Below are positions 8,509 through 16,525 of a DNA stretch of 29,854 bases, in pieces (position 1 is the first letter of the stretch; every line of letters starts with the position of its first letter). The position numbers and the translations under genes are program-made. This DNA is from UBA1731 sp963653155 (GTDB taxonomy: Bacteria > Verrucomicrobiota > Kiritimatiellia > RFP12 > UBA1067): the NCBI GenBank assembly GCA_963653155.1, contig CAVJWR010000033.1, positions 1 through 29,854 on the forward strand. Reading direction: 5' to 3'. The notes below the pieces were generated by a model that worked only from the letters and a program-made list of their open reading frames with translations, was not told where the DNA came from and did not search any database.

Positions 8509-10068
8509 ATGAAGCTATCGTTGATGACGGCTGCGGCAATCGGCGCGGAAATCGCGTTCGCCGCACCGATTGTGGATAACGTGAACGTCAGCCGTGTCGG
8601 CAACTTCCGCAAGGTCGCCATCACCTATGACCTTAGCGGCGAAGACGCGGTCGTGACGATGGACATCCAGACGAACACGCTTGCGGATGCCTCAGGCGTG
8701 TGGGTGTCTGTCGGTGGCAAGGCACAGCGGCTGCTCGTCGGGGCGGTGAACCGCAAGGTCGAAATGAGGACATCTCTTCGGGCCATATGGCGTCCAGACC
8801 CATCATTTTGTGCAGAGGGGTTCGCCACTCTCCCCCTGCGAGCTGAGGTGACCGCCTGGAGCGTTTCCGCGCCGCCGCCATACATGGTCATTGACCTCGA
8901 CAAGTTCGCCGGCAAGACGCCGCAATACTATCCAGACGAAGATTCGCTTCCTGAAGGGATCGAGAGCGATGTCTATCGCACGGATAAGATGGTGCTGCGG
9001 AAAATCCCGGCACGAGGCGTGACGTGGCGCATGGGATCGCAAGAAGGCGAGATTGGCCGTAACGTGACGATGGAATCCAATCATCTTGTCCGCTTGACCC
9101 ACGACTATTACCTTGGCGTATTCGAGGTCACGCAACTCCAGTTCAAGCGCGTTTACTTGCAGAATTATTCCTTCTATCAGGGAAGTGCGGAGGCATGGGC
9201 GACTCGACCCGCAGAGAATTTCGCATTCACCCATTTGCGCGACAGCACGGATCCGACATCTGACGATGTCGCGACGCGGCATGCGGCTGAATGGTGGAAG
9301 TTCTTCGGCGTGTTGCGTACCATGACGGGACTTGGGGTGCTCCTTGACCTTCCAACCGAGGCGCAGTGGGAGTACGCCTGTCGCGCAGGATGCGGCACTG
9401 CCTTCCATGATGGAACCTCATTGCCAGCGACAGGCATACGCTCGGAATCACTTGACGCCATTGCCCGCAACAAATACAACGGCGGATTGCTCAACGTCAA
9501 CACAGGAGCCGTGCCGGCGGAAGATTGTTCTGTGGAGTGGGCCACGGCGCGAGTTGGCAGTTACGCGCCGAATGCGTGGGGGCTGTACGATATGCTCGGA
9601 AATGTCGAAGAGATGTGCCTTGATGCCTCTGCCGCCTATACGAATGCATTCGATTCGGTCGTGGTTGATCCGCTTGGACGCCCGTTTAGCGAAGGCCGTT
9701 CGGACTATAATTATCGGGCGGCCCGTGGCGGAGCTTTCAATTCCGCTCCGGTCTCTTGTCGTTCCGCGTCACGGACGAGCGGCAATTCGTGGAATGTATG
9801 GAACGTCTCTAAAAGCCGTGGCTTCCGTGTCGCATATGGCCTTGGCGATGGCGACGCGGGCGAGGGGGTGGAATCGGTGAACGAACTTGCTCCGTATGAT
9901 TCGGCTTTGGAGACAGACTATTGGACTACGACTGGCTATGTGCCAACGGCTGTTGTGAAGGCTGAGGCTTCGGCCGTCATTTCATTTGGTGGAGGCGCAT
10001 CTGATGTCGCTTCGTCCGAAATCGAAGTGGGCACACACGCACCGGCCATGGTGATAACCGTACGCTAA
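8509..10068 (+). CDS. Secreted SUMF1-fold (formylglycine-generating-enzyme-like) protein 1
   Basis: A 519-residue exported protein with signal peptide (MKLSLMTAAAIGAEIAFA). A beta-rich N-terminal module follows, of the type shared by the four paralogues here (V..V.V...RKV.I.Y.LSGEDA, about residues 22-130), then a SUMF1 domain. Landmarks are DYYLGVFEVTQ, LPTEAQWEYACRAG, NAWGLYDMLGNVEEM, ARGGAFNSAPVSCRSASR and GFRVAYG. True formylglycine-generating enzymes use two cysteines in this last block. Here the first position is Ser and only the second Cys remains, so sulfatase activation is unlikely and a binding or structural role is more plausible. A further 80-residue C-terminal beta extension is not found in paralogue 2. 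GGAGGG precedes the ATG, 19 bases after the GH123-like gene. No sulfatase gene is present in the window. Confidence 0.85.
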   Translation: MKLSLMTAAAIGAEIAFAAPIVDNVNVSRVGNFRKVAITYDLSGEDAVVTMDIQTNTLADASGVWVSVGGKAQRLLVGAVNRKVEMRTSLRAIWRPDPSFCAEGFATLPLRAEVTAWSVSAPPPYMVIDLDKFAGKTPQYYPDEDSLPEGIESDVYRTDKMVLRKIPARGVTWRMGSQEGEIGRNVTMESNHLVRLTHDYYLGVFEVTQLQFKRVYLQNYSFYQGSAEAWATRPAENFAFTHLRDSTDPTSDDVATRHAAEWWKFFGVLRTMTGLGVLLDLPTEAQWEYACRAGCGTAFHDGTSLPATGIRSESLDAIARNKYNGGLLNVNTGAVPAEDCSVEWATARVGSYAPNAWGLYDMLGNVEEMCLDASAAYTNAFDSVVVDPLGRPFSEGRSDYNYRAARGGAFNSAPVSCRSASRTSGNSWNVWNVSKSRGFRVAYGLGDGDAGEGVESVNELAPYDSALETDYWTTTGYVPTAVVKAEASAVISFGGGASDVASSEIEVGTHAPAMVITVR

Positions 10069-10093
10069 TGTTTCCAAGACAGGAGAAGTAAGG

Positions 10094-11395
10094 ATGAAGA
10101 GTTTGCAGTTGTTTTCGGTTTTCGCGATGCTGTCCGTTTCCGCCGGGGCCATTCCGACGGTGTCGGACGTTACCGTTCGTCAGGTTTGGAGCGAGCGCAA
10201 GGTCGTGATCACTTACACATTGTCGGGAGAGGACGCCATTGTCACTGCCGACATAACGACCAACGGCGTCTCGGTTGGGGTTGTGCCTCTGCGCACAATG
10301 GCGGGTGACGTGAATAGGCTTGTCTCGATTGGAAAGAAACGAACCATCGAGTGGCAGCCGCCGTCCGGATGGGTTGACCCTGCGGTCGTATCATTGAAGG
10401 TTGGCGCCAAGGTAAAGGCTTGGACGGAACAGGAGCCGCCGGATTACATGGTGCTTGCGCTGGACGGGACGAAGGATCGCCGATACTACGTTTCGGAGGA
10501 TGCCCTTCCGCTCGGAATAGGGTCCGACGAGTATCGCACCAACAGTCTCGTGATGAGGCTTGTGCACGCCTCCGGACAGACGTTTCGCATGGGCGCTCCA
10601 CGCGACGAACCTGGCGCGAACGTGGAACCGAAATCGCATGATGGCATGCGGATCACCCAGTTGAGCGACGATTACTACCTTGGCGTATTCGAGGTTACGC
10701 AGGCGCAGTTCGCCAAGGTATACGGCAATGTCAATGATGCCTCCTTTTCGAACAAGACCGTTTCCGCGACCCGTCCCATGGAGGGAGTCCGCTGGGCCGA
10801 TGTGCTTCTTGACAACAAATGGCCGAACGACGATGAAGAGATAGCCTATCAATCCAGCGCTTACAAGTTTTTTGGAAAGCTGCGCAACATCACGGGGCTT
10901 AACCACAGGCTCGCGCTCCCGACCGAGGCGCAATGGGAGTATGCCTGCCGGGCTGGAACTGTCTCCGCGCTCTACGATGGATCGGCGATGTCAACCAATG
11001 AACTGGGTGTTTGCGAAGCGCTTGACGCGCTTGGGCGGTATGCGCACAATGGCGGGCTTGTTGATGGAACGACTATGCCGGATTTCGCCACATGCAGTAC
11101 GGATGTGGGCACGGCGCGTGTAGGTAGCTACAAGCCAAACGCATGGGGATTCTATGACATGCTCGGCAATGTCGCCGAGTTGTGCATGGACATGTTCAAC
11201 CACTACGAAGAGGGCATTGCGCTGGATCCCGTCGGTTCAGAAAATGATTGGAGCGAAAAGAACACCACACGTGCGTTGCGCGGCGGTTCGTGGAAGTCGG
11301 TGGCCACGGACTGCCGATGCGCGTCCCGCACAACCAGCCAGATGTGGATAAAGAATGACGGTACCGGCTTCCGCGTCTGCTATACCATTCGTTGA
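10094..11395 (+). CDS. Secreted SUMF1-fold protein 2
   Basis: A 433-residue paralogue of the preceding gene: signal peptide (MKSLQLFSVFAMLSVSAGA), N-terminal beta module beginning VSDVTVRQVWSERKVVITY, then the SUMF1 domain (DYYLGVFEVTQAQF, LPTEAQWEYACRAG, NAWGFYDMLGNVAEL, RGGSWKSVATDCRCASR, GFRVCY at the C-terminus). As in paralogue 1, the first catalytic cysteine position of formylglycine-generating enzyme is Ser and the second is Cys (about residue 407). Loss of copper-dependent oxidase function is therefore expected, though untested. AGGAGA lies 6 bases before the ATG, 25 bases after gene 1. The stop TGA at 11393-11395 is 2 bases before the next ATG, suggesting translational coupling. It has no C-terminal extension. 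Confidence 0.87.
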   Translation: MKSLQLFSVFAMLSVSAGAIPTVSDVTVRQVWSERKVVITYTLSGEDAIVTADITTNGVSVGVVPLRTMAGDVNRLVSIGKKRTIEWQPPSGWVDPAVVSLKVGAKVKAWTEQEPPDYMVLALDGTKDRRYYVSEDALPLGIGSDEYRTNSLVMRLVHASGQTFRMGAPRDEPGANVEPKSHDGMRITQLSDDYYLGVFEVTQAQFAKVYGNVNDASFSNKTVSATRPMEGVRWADVLLDNKWPNDDEEIAYQSSAYKFFGKLRNITGLNHRLALPTEAQWEYACRAGTVSALYDGSAMSTNELGVCEALDALGRYAHNGGLVDGTTMPDFATCSTDVGTARVGSYKPNAWGFYDMLGNVAELCMDMFNHYEEGIALDPVGSENDWSEKNTTRALRGGSWKSVATDCRCASRTTSQMWIKNDGTGFRVCYTIR

Positions 11396-11397
11396 CC

Positions 11398-13140
11398 ATG
11401 AACACCATTGCGACTTGCTGCCTTGCGGCCATCATTCTGCCGAATGCACCGACTGCCGTCGAGAGGACTGCGGCGAATGAATTGAGGGATGCGGCCCTTC
11501 GTCTGACAGGCGAAGCTATGCATATCGTTTCCGAACGTGATGCGCCTTCAGGCGAACACAACTTCTATGTTGGAGCGACGGCAGTTGCCGCGCCGCTTGC
11601 TCCTGATGCGTGGCGGCCAGACGAGATACTTGTATCGCCTGTGCCGGACGGCTCGGTTGTGCTGACTGGCGATCCGGTGCGCGGGCCGATATATGCGGTG
11701 GATGCGTATCTTGAGGATGTCTGCGGAGTAAGGTGGTGGACTTCCACGGAGTCGGACTATCCCTCCATTAAATCAATGCCGCCAGTCGTTCGTGCCATTC
11801 GCCATGCGCCAGTCTTTCGCTATCGTGAGACGTATTACCGCGATGGCTTCAACGCCGACTTCAAGGTGCGGATGAAAGGCAACTTCTCGTCCCGTACACG
11901 CTTCATGTACTCTCCGATGGAGTTCATCCCGAAGGAGAAGGGCGGCGACCACAGGCTCTACTATTTCGAGTCGCGCGGCTCGGCATACCATTCCCATTTC
12001 GAGACGTTGCCGCCCGCGAAGCATTTTGGGACGCATCCGGAATGGTATTCGGAAATCGGCGGCAAGCGTGTGGCCAAACAGCTGTGTCTCACGAACGACG
12101 AGATGGCTGAGGCGTACATTGCGGAGACGCTTCACCGTTTGCGCGTGGATCATGCCGTGGATTTCATCTCGGTTAGCCAGAACGACTGGGCAGGGCCGTG
12201 TGACTGTGTGCGCTGTCGTGCGGTGATCGCAGATGAGGGGGCGGTTTCCGGGCTGTATCTCAGATTCGCCAATCGTGTGGCAGAGGCCGTGGAACGCGAG
12301 TTTCCGTCCGTGACGGTAGACACGTTCGCCTATCGCTTTACGCGGAAGCCGCCACGTCTGACACGTCCGCGCAAAAACGTGACGGTGCGGCTTTGCGACA
12401 TCGAGTGCGCGTTCAATGCGCCGATCGCCACATCGGGTCTGGATGACGACTTTCTCGCAGACCTGAGGGAATGGGGGAAGATTGCGCCGGGACGGCTTTA
12501 CATCTGGGACTACACTACGGACTTCGTCTCGTACATGATGCCCCATCCGAACCTCGATGTGCTCGGGCCGAACTTGAGGCTGTTCGCCGAATCGGGTGTG
12601 ACGGGCGTATTCGAACAGGGCGATGCGCTCTGCTCTGCGGGTTCGTTCGCCGCGCTAGAACACTGGGTGATTGCCCATCTGCTGTGGGATCCATCTCGCG
12701 ATGCCCGCGAACTTCGGGACACGTTCATTCGAGGCTACTACGGCGAGGCGGCCGCACCGCACGTGCGGCGGTGCCGCGACATCGTGGATGGCGCCGGAGC
12801 ACAGGCGGCAGCGAAGGGCATCAAGGTTGGATGCTATCACCTTGCGGTTACGAACTTCATGGATCGCGCGACGGCCCTGTCGGCGGCGGATGCGCTGGAT
12901 CAGGCGATTTGTGTGGCGGAACGGGCGGGTGGACCCTACGCCGAACGTCTGCGCCGCGAGAAGCTTTCGTTCGACCACATGAAGCTCGTGAGCTGGAAAG
13001 ACTGGGAACTCCCAGGTTCGCGAGACGAGGCGTTTCGCGCATGGGCGGCAGAATGCCGCAGGTTCGGAGTGGAGGCCTGGCGGGAGACGACGGATCGTGG
13101 CGACTTCGAGAAGTATCTCAAGGCGAACGGCTGCAGGTAG
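11398..13140 (+). CDS. DUF4838-type glycoside-hydrolase-like protein
   Basis: A 580-residue protein of the DUF4838 type: an N-terminal domain like that of GH67/GH20 enzymes (PNAPTAVERTAANELRDA) and a barrel domain with VSQNDWAGPCDCVRCRAV, LRFANRVAEAVEREFP and the KNVTVRLCDIECAFNAP stretch. The Cys-x-Cys-x-x-Cys cluster and the following Phe-Asn are characteristic of the group, whose biochemical role is largely unassigned; a glycosidase role is inferred from fold and neighbours. The ATG at 11398 lies 2 bases after the previous stop with no separate ribosome site, so coupling is likely. The N-terminus (MNTIATCCLAAIILPNAP) merges at once into the first domain and lacks a charged n-region, so export is doubtful, unlike the rest of the operon. 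It is the last gene of the operon. Confidence 0.75.
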   Translation: MNTIATCCLAAIILPNAPTAVERTAANELRDAALRLTGEAMHIVSERDAPSGEHNFYVGATAVAAPLAPDAWRPDEILVSPVPDGSVVLTGDPVRGPIYAVDAYLEDVCGVRWWTSTESDYPSIKSMPPVVRAIRHAPVFRYRETYYRDGFNADFKVRMKGNFSSRTRFMYSPMEFIPKEKGGDHRLYYFESRGSAYHSHFETLPPAKHFGTHPEWYSEIGGKRVAKQLCLTNDEMAEAYIAETLHRLRVDHAVDFISVSQNDWAGPCDCVRCRAVIADEGAVSGLYLRFANRVAEAVEREFPSVTVDTFAYRFTRKPPRLTRPRKNVTVRLCDIECAFNAPIATSGLDDDFLADLREWGKIAPGRLYIWDYTTDFVSYMMPHPNLDVLGPNLRLFAESGVTGVFEQGDALCSAGSFAALEHWVIAHLLWDPSRDARELRDTFIRGYYGEAAAPHVRRCRDIVDGAGAQAAAKGIKVGCYHLAVTNFMDRATALSAADALDQAICVAERAGGPYAERLRREKLSFDHMKLVSWKDWELPGSRDEAFRAWAAECRRFGVEAWRETTDRGDFEKYLKANGCR

Positions 13141-13167
13141 GCCGCCATCATGTGTTTGTGGAGGCTA

Positions 13168-13195
13168 TTGCGCATGAATCCAGTTATGATATACT
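13168..13195 (+). promoter_or_regulatory. Sigma70-like promoter before the zinc-ribbon gene
   Basis: TTGCGC at 13168-13173 and TATACT at 13190-13195 are separated by 16 bases. The -10 region reads GATATACTATGCGGC, resembling the GATATAAT core seen at 19966 and 28328. The predicted start is about 14 bases before the ATG at 13216, with AAAGGGG as a possible ribosome site. Confidence 0.55.
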
Positions 13196-13215
13196 ATGCG
13201 GCAAAGGGGACAAAC

Positions 13216-13584
13216 ATGATGGAGAACGAAGAGGCCGAAAAAGTTGTGGACGCTGTCGATTCAGATGCCGGTGATGCGCAGATCAACGACACGGATATCG
13301 TGTTTGACTGTCCGCATTGCGGGCATAACCTCTGCATAGACTATCGGGGGGCAGGCCTTCAGATCAACTGCTCGGAGTGTGGCGAGGCCGTGCTTGTGCC
13401 CATCCCGGACGGGATGAAGATCGACGATCTCGATCTTGACCCTGGCGAGATCCTGAAGCAGCTGTTCGCGACAAGGCGCAATCTCCAGCGGGCGGAAGCC
13501 CGGGCGGAGGCCCTTGAGGCGCGGTTGGCTGATGTGGCCGGGATGATTGCGAACGTTCAGGACGCCTTGCGCGCGGATGCATGA
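13216..13584 (+). CDS. Small zinc-ribbon protein with C-terminal coiled coil
   Basis: A 122-residue acidic cytoplasmic protein. Residues about 30-60 hold two CxxC knuckles, FDCPHCGHNLCIDY and INCSECGEAVLVP, forming a probable zinc ribbon. A linker (DLDLDPGEILKQL) and a heptad-like helix to the C-terminus (RRNLQRAEARAEALEARLADV) follow. The family is not recognised beyond the zinc ribbon; proteins of this layout are often annotated as hypothetical. The start at 13216 was chosen because it follows AAAGGGG and the promoter; an adjacent ATG at 13219 is equivalent. It overlaps pgsA by 4 bases (ATGA), so the two are probably translated together. The function is unknown. Confidence 0.75.
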   Translation: MMENEEAEKVVDAVDSDAGDAQINDTDIVFDCPHCGHNLCIDYRGAGLQINCSECGEAVLVPIPDGMKIDDLDLDPGEILKQLFATRRNLQRAEARAEALEARLADVAGMIANVQDALRADA

Positions 13585-14216
13585 GTAGGCTGTCGGCAAA
13601 ATCCATTTTCGTAAATGCGCTGACGATGTCGCGCGTTCCGTTCATCTTCGTCTATCTCGCATTCGCCATAGCCGGAAACTTCAGCGATTCCATGCTGTAT
13701 CCCATAATCGCGTGCGTGGCGAGCGCGGCGGCGGGTCTTACGGACTTCTTTGACGGGATGCTTGCCAGGAGGTGGGGCGTGGTGTCCGATTTCGGCAAGA
13801 TGGCGGATCCGCTCATGGACAAGGTCTATTTCATAGTGGCATTCCCGTCCCTCGTGTGGCTTGCGGCGATTCAGGGCGAATCTGTGTCGCATGCGGTTTC
13901 GCTATTGCTGTTCACGGTGCTGTGGATACTTCGCGACCAGTGGGTGACATTCCTTCGCGCGGTGGCGTCGCTGTACCATGCGAACGTGGCCGCGATGTGG
14001 CTGGGCAAGGTACGCACTGCGCTTTCCTTCCCATGCGCTGGGTTCATCTACGTGTATTTGGCATTCCATCACCTCTGGCCTGAGGGCGTCTCGCGTGGCG
14101 GGCTGTATGCATGCTTTGCGATTGAGGCGTTCCTGATGCTCCTCAACATATATTCGTTCGTGGTCTACACGAGGTCGTACCTGCCGTATGTGCGGCGGGC
14201 AATGGGGCGTGGATGA
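13581..14216 (+). CDS. pgsA: CDP-alcohol phosphatidyltransferase, PgsA-like
   Basis: An integral membrane enzyme of 211 residues. It carries the full CDP-alcohol phosphatidyltransferase signature, from DFFDGMLAR through VVSDFGKMADPLMDK, with all four aspartates. The size, the position of the motif after one N-terminal hydrophobic helix and the remaining hydrophobic segments fit phosphatidylglycerophosphate synthase, which joins CDP-diacylglycerol and glycerol-3-phosphate. Another head-group acceptor cannot be excluded from sequence alone. The ATG overlaps the stop of the zinc-ribbon gene. The next gene has its own promoter, so this gene probably ends the two-gene unit. Confidence 0.83.
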   Translation: MSRLSAKSIFVNALTMSRVPFIFVYLAFAIAGNFSDSMLYPIIACVASAAAGLTDFFDGMLARRWGVVSDFGKMADPLMDKVYFIVAFPSLVWLAAIQGESVSHAVSLLLFTVLWILRDQWVTFLRAVASLYHANVAAMWLGKVRTALSFPCAGFIYVYLAFHHLWPEGVSRGGLYACFAIEAFLMLLNIYSFVVYTRSYLPYVRRAMGRG

Positions 14217-14225
14217 ATTTTTCGC

Positions 14226-14254
14226 TTGAAGTTGAGTCCATTTTAATGTATCTT
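14226..14254 (+). promoter_or_regulatory. Sigma70-like promoter before the coiled-coil gene
   Basis: TTGAAG at 14226-14231 and TATCTT at 14249-14254 are separated by 17 bases. The predicted start is about 15 bases before the ATG at 14277, and GGAGAAAA is present as the ribosome site. Confidence 0.5.
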
Positions 14255-14276
14255 ACACAGACGTTGGAGAAAACAG

Positions 14277-15437
14277 ATGAATAAACTACTGCATGCCATA
14301 GTGTATTTGATTCTTATCGTGGCCGTTGCCGCGTTGGTTTTCGAGAAGAGCCTGTTCGACAAGCGCTCGCTTCTTGGTGACAGGAACAGGGCGATGGAGG
14401 ACTATATTGTGCGCCTTGCCCGCACGATAGAGAAGTCAGATGCTCCGCGTCCGATGTCCGTGCCTGAGGCCAAGAAGGATGTCTCCCCGATTGAGGCACG
14501 TCAGATAGATACTCCGGAGATGGAGAACGTCCTTGATGAGTATCCAGCACAGCTTGAGGCGCAAAACCTTGAGACGTTCAACTGGGATAACTCCGCCACC
14601 CGCCTTCAGCTTCGCCAGCTCTACTATCTTGGGCCTGATGGGCAGCCGGTGCCGGATGCGGCCAACTACAACAAGCCGATGACGAAGGGCAAGGGCACGA
14701 TGGCCGAGCTGATGGATCAGCTCTTCGAGCGGGCAAAGGCACAGCAGGCTACGCTCAACAACACGCGTGCTGCCCTTGCCGAGGTGCGTGGCAAGCTTGA
14801 GACGATGGTTGCGGAATACAACAAGCTGAAGCCCGATGCCCGAATACTGAGGATGACCGAGGATGAGCTTAAGCAGAAGATCAACCAGCTTGGACAGGAG
14901 AAGCAGACTCTGGAGGAACAGGTCGCGAAGCTCAAGTCGCGTGTAGAGGAGCAGACAGGCGAGATAACGAGCGTGAAGGACGAGCTCTCCACCGCCAAGG
15001 ACGATGCGGACGTGCTGAAGGAGGAGAATGCGGCTCTTGACAAGAAGGTCAAGCAGCTCCAGAAGCTGATGCAGCAGATGGCACAGCAGCAGAACCAGTC
15101 CTCAAGCACGGCTGGTGGCCTTGGCGCCTCTGCGGTCACGTCTCTGCCGGCTGGCGAGAAGGGCAATGTGATTGCAGTGGACAACAAGCTGATGTTCTGC
15201 GTGATCGGATTTACTGACGAGGCAATGAAGGAAATGCTCGGTGCCGACCGTCAGGGCATGTTGCCGGCGCTCACGCTCTGCATTCGCCGCAAGGGATTCA
15301 ACGGCCCTGCCGGCGAGTTTGTGGGCAAGGTTTCCTTGCGCCAGTCGGTATCCGGCAAGAATTATGTGATAGCCGACATACTGGGCGACTGGAGTCAGTC
15401 TGCTGTTGAAAAAGGCGATGTCATCTTCTCTGAATAA
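14277..15437 (+). CDS. Membrane-anchored coiled-coil protein of unknown function
   Basis: A 386-residue protein with one N-terminal membrane helix (LLHAIVYLILIVAVAALVF, residues 4-22) and therefore probably a long periplasmic part. Residues about 30-140 are Pro- and charge-containing without a recognised domain. Residues about 145-275 form a long coiled coil with clear heptads (LEEQVAKLKSRVEEQTGEI; LDKKVKQLQKLMQQMAQQQ). A Ser/Gly linker follows, then a compact C-terminal domain of about 90 residues that looks like mixed alpha/beta (KLMFCVIGFTDEAMKEML to DVIFSE). I do not recognise the family. The layout suggests a cell-envelope spacer or scaffold. GGAG sits 7 bases before the ATG. Its 3' end overlaps the following small lipoprotein gene by 20 bases, so the two products are probably made together. 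Confidence 0.8.
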   Translation: MNKLLHAIVYLILIVAVAALVFEKSLFDKRSLLGDRNRAMEDYIVRLARTIEKSDAPRPMSVPEAKKDVSPIEARQIDTPEMENVLDEYPAQLEAQNLETFNWDNSATRLQLRQLYYLGPDGQPVPDAANYNKPMTKGKGTMAELMDQLFERAKAQQATLNNTRAALAEVRGKLETMVAEYNKLKPDARILRMTEDELKQKINQLGQEKQTLEEQVAKLKSRVEEQTGEITSVKDELSTAKDDADVLKEENAALDKKVKQLQKLMQQMAQQQNQSSSTAGGLGASAVTSLPAGEKGNVIAVDNKLMFCVIGFTDEAMKEMLGADRQGMLPALTLCIRRKGFNGPAGEFVGKVSLRQSVSGKNYVIADILGDWSQSAVEKGDVIFSE

Positions 15438-15579
15438 GATTGCCTTGTTGGCTGCGCTTCTGCTGCTTGCCGGATGCATTGCGGATACTGCGGCAGATTC
15501 CGATTTGCCGTGGTCTCGCGATCAGGGATGGGAAGGGCAGATTCCGATTCCCGGAAACGCGGCGGGAGCGTATGATTAG
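15418..15579 (+). CDS. Small lipoprotein, 53 residues
   Basis: A short real-looking gene: MSSSLNKIALLAALLLLAGC is a textbook lipoprotein signal with lipobox LAGC (C20), leaving a 34-residue mature peptide rich in Asp, Trp and Pro (DLPWSRDQGWEGQIPIPG). It overlaps the end of the coiled-coil gene by 20 bases and the start of the RluA-type gene by 8 bases. This tight packing and the perfect lipobox argue against a chance frame. The second residue after the cysteine is Ala rather than Asp, so outer-membrane or default sorting would be expected. It may partner the coiled-coil membrane protein; this is inference. No ribosome site better than weak purines is visible, so coupling to the upstream gene is likely. 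Confidence 0.78.
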   Translation: MSSSLNKIALLAALLLLAGCIADTAADSDLPWSRDQGWEGQIPIPGNAAGAYD

Positions 15580-16525
15580 CGGAGTAGCCTTTGTGGCGAA
15601 AGCTGGCGGCATCCGGTTGGATGCCGCTTTGCTTATGGAATATCCCGCAGTGCCTCGTTCGTTTGTGCGGGAGGCTTGCGATGCGGGGCACATCAAGGTT
15701 AACGGGCGTGTCGCGGCCAAGGGCATGAAGCTTAGGCCGGGCGACCTGGTGGAGGTGATCTCCCTTGATGAGGATGTTGACAACCGCCCGCTTAACGATG
15801 ATTCCGTTGTTCCATGCTGCGTCTACGAGGATCCTTCGCTGTTGGCATTCGACAAGCCCGTAGGCATGCCGGTGCAACCTCTAACACGACACGAGACCGG
15901 CACCCTCATGAATGGCGTTGTGGCAAGATGGCCTGAATGCATTGGCGTGGGCGACAGCCCCCTCATGGCGGGAGCGCTTCACAGGATAGACGCAGGCACT
16001 TCCGGGCTTGTCCTCGTTGCCCGCGACAAGGAAACGTATGGGAAGATGCGGAGCCAATTCTCGGATCATGCCGTGAAGAAAGTCTATCTGGCCCTCGTCG
16101 AGGGGCATGTGGATGCGGGTGGGACACTTGAGAACGACCTTGTGCATATGCCTGGCCTTGGCTATTGCAAGATGGTGGATGTGGCGCGTGCGAGACTTTC
16201 TGATTCGGAGCGCAAGGTATTGAGCCCCAAGGCGATGCATTCGGTGACGGCATATCGTCCGATCGCGCATTCAAGAAGGGAATGTGAATACCTCACTTTG
16301 CTTGAGGTGACCATATACACTGGAGTTACGCACCAGATACGTGCTCAACTTGCCTTGGCCGGAATGCACATAGTGAATGATAGGCTGTACGGGGCATTCG
16401 CCGTGGAGGAAATGACAGGACATTGCCTCCATGCGCTGTCGGCTTCGTTTGTGCATCCTGCATCGAATGTGAAATGTGAGATTTCGACGCAACTCCCGCC
16501 GTGGGCGAGGCAGATGGCGAAATGA
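15572..16525 (+). CDS. RluA-family RNA pseudouridine synthase
   Basis: A 317-residue cytoplasmic enzyme converting specific uridines of rRNA or tRNA to pseudouridine. An N-terminal S4 RNA-binding domain (RLDAALLMEYPAVPRSFVREA and IKVNGRV..KGMKLRPGD, residues about 13-65) precedes the catalytic domain. The catalytic domain carries LLAFDKPVGMPVQP and the signature HRIDAGTSGLVLVARD (residues 137-152; D140 is the catalytic aspartate) and ends with the usual THQIRAQLALAGMHIVNDRLYG. Which of RluA, RluC or RluD it matches cannot be decided. The ATG at 15572 overlaps the lipoprotein gene; a longer in-frame version would run through that gene and has no N-terminal homology. It overlaps the TetR gene by 4 bases. 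Confidence 0.9.
   Translation: MISGVAFVAKAGGIRLDAALLMEYPAVPRSFVREACDAGHIKVNGRVAAKGMKLRPGDLVEVISLDEDVDNRPLNDDSVVPCCVYEDPSLLAFDKPVGMPVQPLTRHETGTLMNGVVARWPECIGVGDSPLMAGALHRIDAGTSGLVLVARDKETYGKMRSQFSDHAVKKVYLALVEGHVDAGGTLENDLVHMPGLGYCKMVDVARARLSDSERKVLSPKAMHSVTAYRPIAHSRRECEYLTLLEVTIYTGVTHQIRAQLALAGMHIVNDRLYGAFAVEEMTGHCLHALSASFVHPASNVKCEISTQLPPWARQMAK

Noticed and set aside
9720..11395. Diversity-generating retroelement variable region in the SUMF1/C-type-lectin-like C-termini
   Set aside because: The fold and the GFRV ending are suggestive, but no reverse transcriptase, template repeat or accessory gene is present in the window, and the paralogues do not differ mainly at adenines.
8509..11395. 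Active sulfatase-maturation (formylglycine-generating) enzymes
   Set aside because: The first of the two copper-binding cysteines is replaced by Ser and no sulfatase gene is present.
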